Of a DNA stretch of 64,000 nt, positions 54,701-63,082 are shown one piece after another. The position numbers and the translations under genes are program-made. Each line of letters starts with the position of its first letter. Position 1 is the stretch's first letter. The notes beneath the pieces were generated by a model. It was not told the origin of the DNA and made no database searches. It saw nothing but the letters and a program-made list of their open reading frames with translations. The DNA comes from Nematopogon swammerdamellus (Eukaryota > Arthropoda > Insecta > Lepidoptera > Adelidae): contig OX336345.1 of assembly GCA_946902875.1 (NCBI GenBank), positions 17,329,395-17,393,394 on the forward strand, read 5' to 3'.

Positions 54701-57700
54701 CTTTTGTCTCAAAAAACAACCCTTAAGGGGGTGAAATAGGGGATGAAACATTGTATGGGGAATCCAGCATTTCTCAAGTTAGAGATATGAAAATTCATAT
54801 TTAGGCTTTTGGTATGAAATAAAGAGTTACGTGTTTCAGCGTTTTTGCTAAATCTACCCTTAAATTAAAATAGAGGATGATTTCAAAATTATATTTAAGG
54901 ATTTTATAAAATTTCGTACAGAGATGACTTGCATCCTGAGGAAGGACATAGGCTACCATTTGTCTCAAAAAACAACCCCTAAGGGGGTGAAATGGGGGGG
55001 GGGGTGAAAGTTTCTATAGGAGTATCGGTTTTTTTAAAGGTAGGAACTTGAAAATCATAATTCTAGCTACTCATCATAAATACATAATTGTTTCAGGGAT
55101 TTACCATTTAAAGGGGGGGGGTGGGGGGGTGGGGGGGTAATTTTGGGTGACAGTGGCCTTGCCCTTAGTTATGTTCTTTCGTTACTTAGTTACTTACTTT
55201 TTCGAGAACGTTAATCGTCTTCCTGAACGCAGCTCGGCCTTCGACCTCGCCCTTAATTACTTACTTTCTTAGAGATGGTTTATTGTATTCCAGAAAGCAG
55301 CTTAGCCTGAAGCCTCGCCGCTAGTTACTTACTTTATTTAAAAGGTTTATCGTTTACCTAAACGCAGCTCGGCCTTCGGCCTCGCCCATAGTTACTTACT
55401 TTAATCGAGAAGGTTTTTCCTCTTCCTGAACGCAGCTCGGCCTTCGGCCTCGCCCTCAGTTACTTACTTTCTTCGAGAAGGTTTATCCTCTTCCTGAACG
55501 CAGCTCTTCCTTCGGCTGCGCCCGTAGTTAATTACTGTCTACGAGAATTTTTATCGTCTTCCTGAACGCAGCTCGGCCTTCGGCCTCGCCCTCAGTTGCT
55601 TACTTTCTTCGAGAAGGTTTATGGTCTTCCCGAATGTAGCTCGGCCTTCGGCCTCGCCCTTAATTACTTACTTTCTTAGAGAAGGTTTATCGTTTTCCTG
55701 AACGCAGCTCGGCCTTCGGCCTCGCCCTTAGTTACTTACTGTCTTCGAGAAGGTTTATTGTCTTCCTGAACGCAGCTCGGCCTTCGGCCTCGCCTTTTGT
55801 TACTTACTTTCTTCGAGCAGGTTTATAGTCTTCCTGAACGCAGCTCGGCCTTCGGCCTCGCCCTCAGTAACTAACTGTCTTCGAGAAGGTGTATGGTCTT
55901 CCTGAACGCAGCTCGGCCTTCGGCCTCGCCCTTAGTTACTTACATTCATCGATAAGGTTTATAGTCTTCCTGAACGCAGCTCGGCCTTCGGCCTCGCCAC
56001 CAGTTACTTACTGTCTTCGAGAAGGTTTATGGTCTTCCTGAACGCAGCTCGGCCTTCGGCCTCGCCCTTAATTACTTACTTTCATTGATAAGGTTTATAG
56101 TCTTCCTGAACGCAGCTCGGCCCTCGGCCTCGCCCTTAGTTACTTACTTTCATCGATAAGGTTTATAGTCTTCCTGAACGCAGCTCGGCCTTCGGCCTCG
56201 CCCTTTGTTACTTACTTTCTTCGAGAAGGTTTATAGTCTTCCTGAACGCAACTCGGCCTTCGGCCTCGCCCTCAGTTACTTACTGTCTTCGAGAAGGTTT
56301 ATGGTCTTCCTGAACGCAGCTCGGCCTTCGGCCTCGCCCTTAGTCACTTACTTTCATCGATAAGGTTTATAGTCTTCCTGAACGCAGCTCGGCCTTCGGC
56401 TTCGCCCTTAGTTACTTACTTTCATCGATAAGGTTTATAGTCTTCCTGGACGCAGTTCGGCCTTCGGCCTCGCCCTTAGTTACTTACTTTCTTCGATAAG
56501 GTTTATAGTCTTCCTGAACGCAGCTCGGCCTTCGGCCTCGCCCTCAGTTACTTACTGTCTTCGAGAAGGTTTATGGTCTTTCTGAACGCAGCCCGGCCTT
56601 CGGCTTCGCCCTTAGTTACTTACTTTCATCGATAAGGTTTATAGTCTTCCTGAACGCAGCTCGGCCTTCGGCCTCGCCCTCAGTTACTTACTGTCTTCGA
56701 GAAGGTTTATGGTCTTCCTGAACGCAGCTCGGCCTTCGGCCTCGCCCTTAGTTACTTACTTTCATCGATAAGGTTTATAGTCTTCCTGAACGCAGCTCGG
56801 CCTTCGGCCTCGCCCTTAGTTACTTACTTTCTTCGATAAGGTTTATAGTCTTCCTGAACGCAGCTCGGCCTTCGGCCTCGCCCTCAGTTACTTACTGTCT
56901 TCGAGAAGGTTTATAGTCTTTCTGAACGCAGCTCGGCCTTCGGCTTCTCCCTTAGTTACTTACTTTCATCGATAAGGTTTATAGTCTTCCTGAACGCAGC
57001 TTGGCCTTCGGCCTCGCCCTCAGTTACTTACTGTCTTCGAGAAGGTTTATGGTCTTCCTGAACGCAGCTCGGCCTTCGGCCTCGCCCTTAGTTACTTACT
57101 ATGTTCGAAAAGGTTTATGGTTTTTCTTAACGCAGCTCGGCCTCCGGCCTCGCCCTCAGTTGCTTACTTTCTTCAAGAAGGTTTTTGGTCTTCTTGAACG
57201 CAGCTCGACCTTCGGCCTCGCCCTTAATTGCTTACTTTCTTCGAGAAGGTTTATAGTCTTCCTGAACGCAGCTCGGCCTTCAGCCTCGCCCTTAGTTACT
57301 TACATTCATCGATAAGGTTTATAGTCTTCCTGAACGCAGCTCGGCCTTCGGCCTCGCCCTTAGTTACTTACTTTCATCGATAAGGTTTATAGTCTTCCTT
57401 AACGCAGCTCGGCCTTCGGCCTCGCCCTTAGTTACTTACTTTCTTCGAGAAGGTTTATAGTCTTCCTGAACGCAGCTCGACCTTCGGCCTCGCCCTTAGT
57501 TTCTTACTATGTTCGAGAAGGTTTATGGTTTTCCTGAACGCAGCTCGGCCTTCGGCCTCGCCCTTAGTTACTTACTTTATTCGAGAAGGTTTATAGTCTT
57601 CCTGAATGCAGCTCGGCCTTCGGCCTCGCCCTCGGTTGCTTACTTTCTTCGAGAAGGTTTATGGTCTTCCTGAATGTAGCTCGGCCTTCGTCCTCGCCCT

Positions 57701-59636
57701 TAATTACTTACTTTCTTAGATAAGGTTTGTCGTCTTCCTGAACGCAGCTCGGCCTTCGGCCTCGCCCTCAGTTACTTATTGTCTTCGAGAAGGTTTATGG
57801 TCTTCCTGAACGCAGCTCGGCCTTCGGCCTCGCCCTCATTTACTTACTTTCTTCGAGAAGGTTTATAGTCTTCCTGAACGCAACTCGGCCTTTGGCCTCG
57901 CCCTTTGTTACTTACTTTCTTCGAAAAAGTTTATAGTCTTCCTGAACGCAGCTCGGTCTTCGGCCTCGCCCATAGTTACTTACTATCTTCTTTGCAATAC
58001 GAATTTCACGCGAGCGGAGCCGCGGGCTCAGCTAGTATAATATAAGGTAACACTCTCGCGTAAAACAGGTTGTGGAAAAAGTTGCGTAACTTATAGTACT
58101 GGCGTGTAATACAGTTATAATTAGTTCGGTTTAAAGTGGGGAGAAGCTCAGCAGGCTTGCGTTTGCCATTACTTGCTAGACAAAGGAAAGCACTCTCATG
58201 GCACCTAGTTCCTACATAAACAATTTCTTAATGGGCTCATATAACGAGTGAGGTCAATATATAGAATAAAACAATACAAATTTTGCTAACACCCTAAAAC
58301 CTCTAATGTGAAATTCAGGGTTCAGAACATGATGTTTTTTTGTCATGTAATCCGGTATGGGTGGCTTAGTCAGAGGGGCCAAACCACATGCTCCGACCAG
58401 CCAATATCACCTCCGAGAAGGCAGGTGCCATGCCGGAGATGTCCCTTTGGATTGCTGGCTATACTGAAATAGAGGAGAACACAGCGGAGGCTGCTATGCG
58501 GCCATGTATAGTACGGTGGTACCCTGGTGCCAACCAGGCTACAATTTGAGCCTACCACCTAGTAACGGGCAAGGGATGATGTGCTATGCGAATGGAGCCA
58601 CCAATTGGAAAAACTTAACTATAAACTTTGCCGTTAGTAAGGGCGTATGTAAGTTGATACAGGTAGGTAAATAAAACATCAGACCTGATAATGCGTCCAC
58701 ATGTTTTTAAAGATGGCGACCTGTGAGCCGTGCCTCCACGAGGCGACCGGCAGCAGGAAGTGTGGGATCAGAATGCTGAGGAATATGATGTTGTAGACAA
58801 CTTCGTCGAAGCGCTTATTCGGGTTTTTAAGAAAGTTGTTCAGACGTTCGCGGCCCACTATAAAATATATATTATTTATTCATGGTACCAATAAGAGACA
58901 ATGAATTTGTGGGTGTGAAAAATTCTAAGTACAAAAGATAACGAAAGCAAGAGTAGAGAAGATAACGAAGAAAATGAGGATAAGAAGATAATGGTTAGAT
59001 TGGAAACAGTAGTGAAAACCAATTTTGTTATTTAAGAGTTAGGAAATTTTATTTCTAAACAAAATAAATAATAAATAAGTTTTTGGTAAAGCATGTTTGG
59101 ATTGGTCACAAAAATCACAGTTAACTGAGTATGGTAACTTTGCTATTGAACTTTTCAAAGGCTGAATATTTCAATGATTAAGAATACTAGTACGTTAGGA
59201 AATAAATAAAAATAAATTATTTTAAGTACGAAAATATCAGAAATGACCAAGTAAGACGGTATTTTAGATACCAACAATCCAGAGTAAGTAAACGAAACCC
59301 ATACGATACATTGAAAGGATCAATAGCTTTCTCATAATTGCTCCACAGGTTTGATTTCGAATTGTTTTTTAGGAAGTGTAAGTGTGTGGTAGAAATCTTC
59401 AATTGTTTTGTTCTGTGGTATTGTTAATTTGCAGGGGATTTTTTTTGTATTGCGTTAAACTGAAATTTACAGCATTAGATATAAGGACAAAATATATCAC
59501 ATGTCTGGATTTCGAAGATTTCTATACTATACCTTACCGTGTAAGACGATGATGGTTTCCAAACTCCACACAGTGTAGGCCCATAGAGTCGCCTTTGAAA
59601 TCCAGTCAAAGGATGTACGCTCTCTTGTTTGTGCAT
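48578..59636 (-). CDS. Gustatory receptor, CO2-receptor type (7 exons, 5' end missing)
   Basis: Seven minus-strand exons (59538-59636, 58685-58857, 52183-52382, 51760-51905, 51006-51202, 49244-49405, 48578-48715) have AG/GT borders and joining phases that keep one frame. They give about 370 residues ending in TAG. The product is a multi-pass membrane protein. It ends with the insect gustatory-receptor hallmark TYLVVLMQF in the last membrane span. The string FCSLWYINCNAFGTASRG, the block YRHLWVDLSHMMQQLGRAYS and NPPIMNLDGY-NINREL resemble the conserved Gr21a/Gr63a (lepidopteran Gr1-Gr3) CO2-receptor clade. Members of that clade act together in palp sensory neurons. Usual length is about 430-460 residues, so roughly 60-90 N-terminal residues lie further upstream. 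Gustatory receptor: very likely. CO2 clade: likely. Which of Gr1-Gr3: not decided, hence no symbol. Confidence 0.9.
49244..49405 (-). CDS. Receptor exon f
   Basis: 162 nt, phase 0 on both sides. The acceptor is ATATTCAG and the donor ACG|GTGAGT. It encodes VGLEFQMRLLNVNLGTIDRS, QREVEMFLVAISKNPPIMNL and DGYTNINRELFTT, the conserved stretch before the last membrane span of gustatory receptors. The hydrophilic EVEMF...NPP...NINREL block is the strongest clade marker. Confidence 0.95.
49452..49745 (-). mobile_element. Degenerate Helitron in receptor intron f/e
   Basis: Read on the minus strand, the 3' end is CGCGAGAGAAGCCGGGGGAA AAAGCTTGT (a decayed CTAG end) and the 5' part has AATGGGAATGTCTGTCTGTA and GGAACCACTGAACAGATTTT. 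The order fits lepidopteran Helitrons. The copy is short and mutated. Confidence 0.55.
49746..50789. other. Intron sequence of the receptor gene
   Basis: AT-rich and without recognised repeats. The 86-residue frame at 50032-50292 has no domain and lies inside the intron. Confidence 0.45.
50790..50875 (+). repeat. LINE 3' end (family of 41666-42360), truncated
   Basis: TTCGACCGGATGTCCATGGG, CGTCGTTAGAGACCTCATGG and CTCGGCCTACATGTCGCGC match the untranslated LINE end, followed by an A-rich tail. It lies in the receptor intron in antisense orientation to the gene. Confidence 0.55.
51006..51202 (-). CDS. Receptor exon e
   Basis: 197 nt. The acceptor is TTCCCAG and the donor AAG|GTATGT. It encodes RAYSNMYGIYCLVIFFTTII and GLFVIVGYCMTLLFIICNEA, two membrane spans, then YHASRK. 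It ends in phase 0. Confidence 0.93.
51470..51720 (-). mobile_element. Helitron 3' part in receptor intron e/d
   Basis: On the minus strand it ends ACGAGCGGAGCCGCGGACAC AGCTAG followed by T, the same kind of end as at 33604 and 58035. The 5' border is not certain. It lies within a few tens of bases of the donor of exon d (51760). Confidence 0.6.
51760..51905 (-). CDS. Receptor exon d
   Basis: 146 nt. The acceptor is ACTTCCAG and the donor G|GTTTGT. It encodes YINCNAFGTASRGLAMNLHK and ALKLAQYRHLWVDLSHMMQQL, the large intracellular loop before the last membrane spans. The final split codon makes G with exon e. Confidence 0.92.
52183..52382 (-). CDS. Receptor exon c
   Basis: 200 nt. The acceptor is TTTCTAG and the donor TG|GTTTGT. 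It encodes LKYLKITGTPIVFPNLYSLT, a membrane span (WGLCIFSWALSFAVILSQHY) and AYYHIIAMLDGFCSLW. The tryptophan codon at its end is split and completed by the G that opens exon d. The intron before it (52383-58684) is 6.3 kb because of a Helitron. Confidence 0.9.
52383..53517. other. Intron sequence, left of Helitron copy 2
   Basis: No coding sequence is recognised. The words GTCGCACAGAGCTGTGCGAG and GCGCTATCCCTATCGAGATT (53090-53155) suggest an old repeat also hinted at near 1260. Confidence 0.4.
53518..58035 (+). mobile_element. Non-autonomous Helitron, copy 2, with duplicated head
   Basis: An incomplete head (53518-54299, 782 bp, starting TCCATACTAATATT) is directly followed by a complete element (54300-58035, 3736 bp) that starts again with TCCATACTAATATT and ends CAGCTAG before T. 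The second part is nearly identical to 29872-33604, including all internal repeats. The left flank ends in G rather than the usual A. It inserted in the intron between receptor exons b and c, antisense to the gene. Confidence 0.9.
55145..57990. repeat. 68-bp tandem array in Helitron copy 2, about 42 units
   Basis: Same units in the same order as 30725-33560. Single differences are visible, e.g. GCCGCTAGTTAC here against GCCGTTAGTTAC, GCCACCAGTTAC against GCCATCAGTTAC, and GTCTTCGGCCTC against GTCTTCGGTCTC near the end. The conserved unit order shows that the whole array was copied, not expanded separately. Confidence 0.9.
58345..58590 (+). repeat. Dispersed repeat R4, longest copy
   Basis: TGTAATCCGGTATGGGTGGC, CCGACCAGCCAATATCACCT, GATTGCTGGCTATACTGAAA, GAGGCTGCTATGCGGCCATG, GTACGGTGGTACC and GCCTACCACCTAGTAACGGG. 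The last word belongs to the shared body of the A-tailed SINE, so R4 may be a further head attached to that body. Confidence 0.65.
58685..58857 (-). CDS. Receptor exon b
   Basis: 173 nt. The acceptor is TTTTATAG and the donor CAG|GTCTGA (weaker than usual). It encodes GRERLNNFLKNPNKRFDEVV, then a membrane span (YNIIFLSILIPHFLLPVASW) and VAIFKNMWTHYQ. The split codon with exon a gives V. It joins in phase 0 to exon c. Confidence 0.88.
58858..59537. other. Receptor intron between exons a and b
   Basis: AT-rich, with no recognised repeat. The minus-strand frame at 59217-59402 has no domain. Confidence 0.45.
59538..59636 (-). CDS. Receptor exon a (first one visible)
   Basis: 99 nt. The acceptor CCCCCACAG precedes AT|GCA and the donor is G|GTAAGG. 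It encodes QTRERTSFDWISKATLWAY, then a hydrophobic span (TVWSLETIIVLH). It begins two bases into a codon split, so an earlier exon must exist. None is recognised between here and 64000, where a gypsy element lies. Confidence 0.85.
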
Positions 59637-59926
59637 CTGTGGGGGTTAATTAAACACGATTTAAAACAAAGCAAATAACCTCGGTTACTCGAAATGTTAT
59701 GAGAAAAGCTGTGTTGATAATGGCGAGACTAATTGTGTGTGATTAATTTATCAAAGAAATATCTTGAGTAGAACTGAATAAGAATAAGGTTTTTTATGAT
59801 TTGACAAAACAACCAACCTTCCAATATTTTAAAACAGATAGGTTAATTCTTACAAAATTGTTATTATGTGACGGGAAATACTGTGAGGAAGGAAGGGTAC
59901 ATAAGCAACACCAAATACAAACCCAG

Positions 59927-59960
<34 letters not shown>

Positions 59961-60184
59961 CAGAAATTCGGTTACCAGCAATATCAAAATGTAATTTAAT
60001 ACAAGACTGGTGAAATTGCTCTCTTCGATAAATCTATCTAACTTATTACTAAGGATACATTTCCTTTAACAAACGCCAAAGCAGCACAGAAAAATGTTTC
60101 CTCTTCAATATGAGTAATAAGGTAATATTGACATATTACGAATGTATCTTTATTTAGACAATTACATTATTAATATTAGATAAC
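59637..60184. other. Sequence between receptor exon a and the gypsy element
   Basis: AT-rich, with an A-run of about 32 at 59928-59958 interrupted by few bases. I searched the minus strand for another receptor exon and found none. Confidence 0.45.
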
Positions 60185-60237
60185 AAATATAAACTAAAAC
60201 TACCTAAATTAAAATTACCTAAACTTAAAACTGGCAT

Positions 60238-60372
60238 GTATGCAGATGATTTGTATAAAAAGAATGTTCTGTCAATCTGTTGTCATGGCGTTGTGACTGA
60301 ATAATTTTCTCAAATATATAATGGAAATTACTACTAGTTTTACTGCTGGAAGACCAGCTTGGGACTAGCTAT
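60238..60372 (+). repeat. Putative 5' LTR of the gypsy element
   Basis: The stretch starts TGTATGCAGATG, contains a TATA-like TTTGTATAAAAAG at about 60252-60264, and ends just before the presumed primer-binding site. Short LTRs are known in the mag lineage. The 3' LTR lies outside the window, so the borders cannot be confirmed by comparison. Confidence 0.4.
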
Positions 60373-60384
60373 TGGCGACGAGGA
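60373..60384 (+). other. Putative primer-binding site
   Basis: TGGCGACGAGGA, 20 bases upstream of the gag start. TGG at its start fits complementarity to the CCA end of a tRNA. The tRNA identity is not established here (serine tRNA is suspected by analogy to mag elements). Confidence 0.5.
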
Positions 60385-60403
60385 GTGAAATCCGAAACCC
60401 AGC

Positions 60404-63061
60404 ATGGCTGTTGGGAAAGTTGGGGAATTCGATCTTTCGAGCGACATATGGGCGCAATATGTTGAGAGGCTTGAACAATTTTTTGTTGCAAATGATGTTG
60501 AAGAATCCAAGAAAATCCCAATTTTGGTGACGGTAATGGGGAAGAGCACTTATGAGTTGGCTGTGAATTTATGTCATCCTGAGAAGCCTGCAGCGAAGAC
60601 TTTCGAAGCCTTGACAAAAATCATAGGAGAGCATGTGGACCGGAGACCGTCAATGCTGGCTGAAAGATTTAAATTTCGGCAAAAGAAGCAACATCAGGGA
60701 GAAACTATATGTGAATTCGTGCAAGAGCTGAAAAAGTTATCCAGGTTCTGCGATTTCTCCAGCAATCTCGAGGAAAATTTAAGAGATCAGTTGATATGCG
60801 GTCTTAAAAGTGATGTCATTCGGCAACGGTTATTTGCTGAAGACCGGATTAACTTCACGGACGCCTTCAAACTTTCTGTGTCGTTGGAAGCGGCGGAAAA
60901 AGATGCAGCCTTGGTCGAAGGGGCCGTCGAGGGATGTAACGCCATCACATCCTACCAACAGCGCGACGGAGGCAGAGGACGTTTTGTCCAGGAATCGACA
61001 CTCACTAACCAAAACAATAATCAATTTTCAACACGGCAGTATTCCGCGAGTACAAAAGCTTTTCAGGCACGAGTCTGTGAGGTTTGCGGTTACAATCACA
61101 AGGTAGAGAATTGTAAATTCCGCAGCTATGTATGCAAGATATGTCTCAAAAGTGGCCATCTTAAAAAGATGTGCCCTCTTAATAAGAAGGTGAATGATTT
61201 ATCTAAGAGAAACAATTTTATGTTAACCGAGGTAAAGCAAGAAGAAGACTTGGAGGTAAAGGAAATATTCATTTGTTCTAATTATAGATTAGATGGCGTA
61301 GATGATCCTATAGACATGTATATTACATTGGATGGCAAGCCTGTAAGAATGGAGATAGACACTGGCTCGGCGGTATCTCTCATTAGTAGCGAGTTCTTGA
61401 ATAAAACGTTTCCTTACCTGAAACTTATGTCTAGTAAAGTTAGACTACGGTATTACACCGGAGAAGTAGTAAATACCAGAGGCGTGGTGCGGCCGCTGGT
61501 CGAGTATAACGGCCTTAAAAGGCGATTGGATTTGTATGTGATAGATAATGGCAAAACATGCCTTTTGGGTCGCAGATGGTTGAGGGAAATGAACATTCAA
61601 ATCACGTTTTCTATGTATAATTTCAATTGTGATAAATTGAAATTTAATGAGGATGAATTTATTTCCAGTTATCCTAAAGTGTTCGCGGCTGGTTTGGGAC
61701 GTTTCACTGGAGGCGCTGTCGGGTTGAGGCTGCGCGCGGATGTCGCGCCTATCTACGTACGAGCGAGGCCGCTGCCGTTTGCGTTGCGGGATAAAGTAGA
61801 GGCCCAGATAGAGAATCACATCAAAGAAGGTGTGCTTCAACCTGTTGAGACGTCTGATTGGGCCACCCCAATCGTACCTGTGGTTAAAAAGGATGGCAGT
61901 ATTCGTATTTGTGCCGACTTTAAAATCACTGTAAATCGTTTCTTAGACATAGATCGCTTTCCCGTACCACGTATAGAGGATTTGTTGGCAACGTTAGGGG
62001 GCGGTGTCCGTTTTAGTAAGATAGACTTGGCACAAGCATACTCACAATTCGAATTAAAAGAGGAAGATAGGAAGTACACCGTCATTAATACCCATCGCGG
62101 TCTGTTCCAATATACGCGTTTGGTATTTGGCCTATCATCTAGTCCTGGAATTTTCCAGAGAAAAATGGAGGAGATCATGAGGGGAATACCAAATATAGCC
62201 ATTTTTCTAGACGACATTTTGATTACAGGAAAAAACGACGAGGAACATGTACGCACGTTAAAGATGGTTTTTGACAGATTAGAAAGTAGCGGCTTACGAG
62301 TTAAGCGGGATAAGTGTTCCTTCTTCCAGGATTCCGTGAACTATTTAGGTTTCAAAATAAGTAAGGATGGTGTTACTGGTTGCAAAGATAAGCTACAAGC
62401 GATAGAGCAAGCACCGACGCCTAAGGACGCTTCAGAACTGCGTTCTTTTATAGGGTTAGTCATGTATTACGGTAAGTTCGTGGAAAACATCAGTACTATT
62501 TTGGACCCTCTGTATGCCCTTCTCAAGAAGGATGTCTCATATGAATGGACAGGAGCATGTGACCGAGCGTTCAATGAGGTGAAACAGATATTAATATCGC
62601 CGAATGTGCTCGCACATTATCAGCCTGCACTACCTTTGATTTTGACTTGTGACGCTAGCTCGGTAGGTGTAGGCGCGGTGCTGTCACAGATGACAGAGGC
62701 AGGAGAGCGGCCGCTCGGGTACAGCTCGCGTACGCTCAGCTCCACAGAGCGAGCGTATTCTCAAATCGATAAAGAAGCTTTAGGTATCATATTTGGAATT
62801 AAAAAATATCATCAATATGTTTACGGAAGACGATTCACGTTGAGAACAGATCACAAGCCGCTTGTTTCTATATTTGGGCCTAAAAAGGGAATACCTGCGA
62901 TGGCCGCTAGTCGTTTACAGCGCTGGGCAGTTTTGCTAGGAGGTTACGATTATGACATAGAATACGTCACTAGCAAGGGCAACAGTGCCGACGCTCTATC
63001 GCGCCTGCCGTGTCAAATTCCTTCTCAACCGGAATCGAACCAGTATACATATTTAATGTAA
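60404..63061 (+). CDS. Ty3/gypsy Gag-Pol: gag, protease, reverse transcriptase, RNase H
   Basis: 885 residues in a single frame. Residues 1-215 form a gag capsid-like domain. Residues about 225-250 hold two zinc knuckles, C-x2-C-x3-H-x4-C and C-x2-C-x4-H-x4-C, that bind RNA. An aspartic protease follows with DTGS near 319. The reverse transcriptase spans about 460-640 with RICADFK, FSKIDLAQAY and the catalytic FLDD near 600. RNase H lies at about 745-860 with CDASS, IDKEALG and RTDHKPL. The fused single frame and domain order fit the mag-type branch of insect Ty3/gypsy. I chose the ATG 20 bases after the primer-binding site. All catalytic motifs look intact. The frame ends at TAA 63059-63061, just after the ADALSRLP segment, where such elements normally continue into integrase. 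Confidence 0.95.
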   Translation: MAVGKVGEFDLSSDIWAQYVERLEQFFVANDVEESKKIPILVTVMGKSTYELAVNLCHPEKPAAKTFEALTKIIGEHVDRRPSMLAERFKFRQKKQHQGETICEFVQELKKLSRFCDFSSNLEENLRDQLICGLKSDVIRQRLFAEDRINFTDAFKLSVSLEAAEKDAALVEGAVEGCNAITSYQQRDGGRGRFVQESTLTNQNNNQFSTRQYSASTKAFQARVCEVCGYNHKVENCKFRSYVCKICLKSGHLKKMCPLNKKVNDLSKRNNFMLTEVKQEEDLEVKEIFICSNYRLDGVDDPIDMYITLDGKPVRMEIDTGSAVSLISSEFLNKTFPYLKLMSSKVRLRYYTGEVVNTRGVVRPLVEYNGLKRRLDLYVIDNGKTCLLGRRWLREMNIQITFSMYNFNCDKLKFNEDEFISSYPKVFAAGLGRFTGGAVGLRLRADVAPIYVRARPLPFALRDKVEAQIENHIKEGVLQPVETSDWATPIVPVVKKDGSIRICADFKITVNRFLDIDRFPVPRIEDLLATLGGGVRFSKIDLAQAYSQFELKEEDRKYTVINTHRGLFQYTRLVFGLSSSPGIFQRKMEEIMRGIPNIAIFLDDILITGKNDEEHVRTLKMVFDRLESSGLRVKRDKCSFFQDSVNYLGFKISKDGVTGCKDKLQAIEQAPTPKDASELRSFIGLVMYYGKFVENISTILDPLYALLKKDVSYEWTGACDRAFNEVKQILISPNVLAHYQPALPLILTCDASSVGVGAVLSQMTEAGERPLGYSSRTLSSTERAYSQIDKEALGIIFGIKKYHQYVYGRRFTLRTDHKPLVSIFGPKKGIPAMAASRLQRWAVLLGGYDYDIEYVTSKGNSADALSRLPCQIPSQPESNQYTYLM

Positions 63062-63082
63062 ATATGTATTATATGTTAATAA

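Noticed and set aside
32570..57315. Identical 104-residue frames in both Helitron copies (LNAARPSASPLV repeats)
   Set aside because: These are frames through the 68-bp tandem array. Identity reflects recent copying of the Helitron, not protein conservation.
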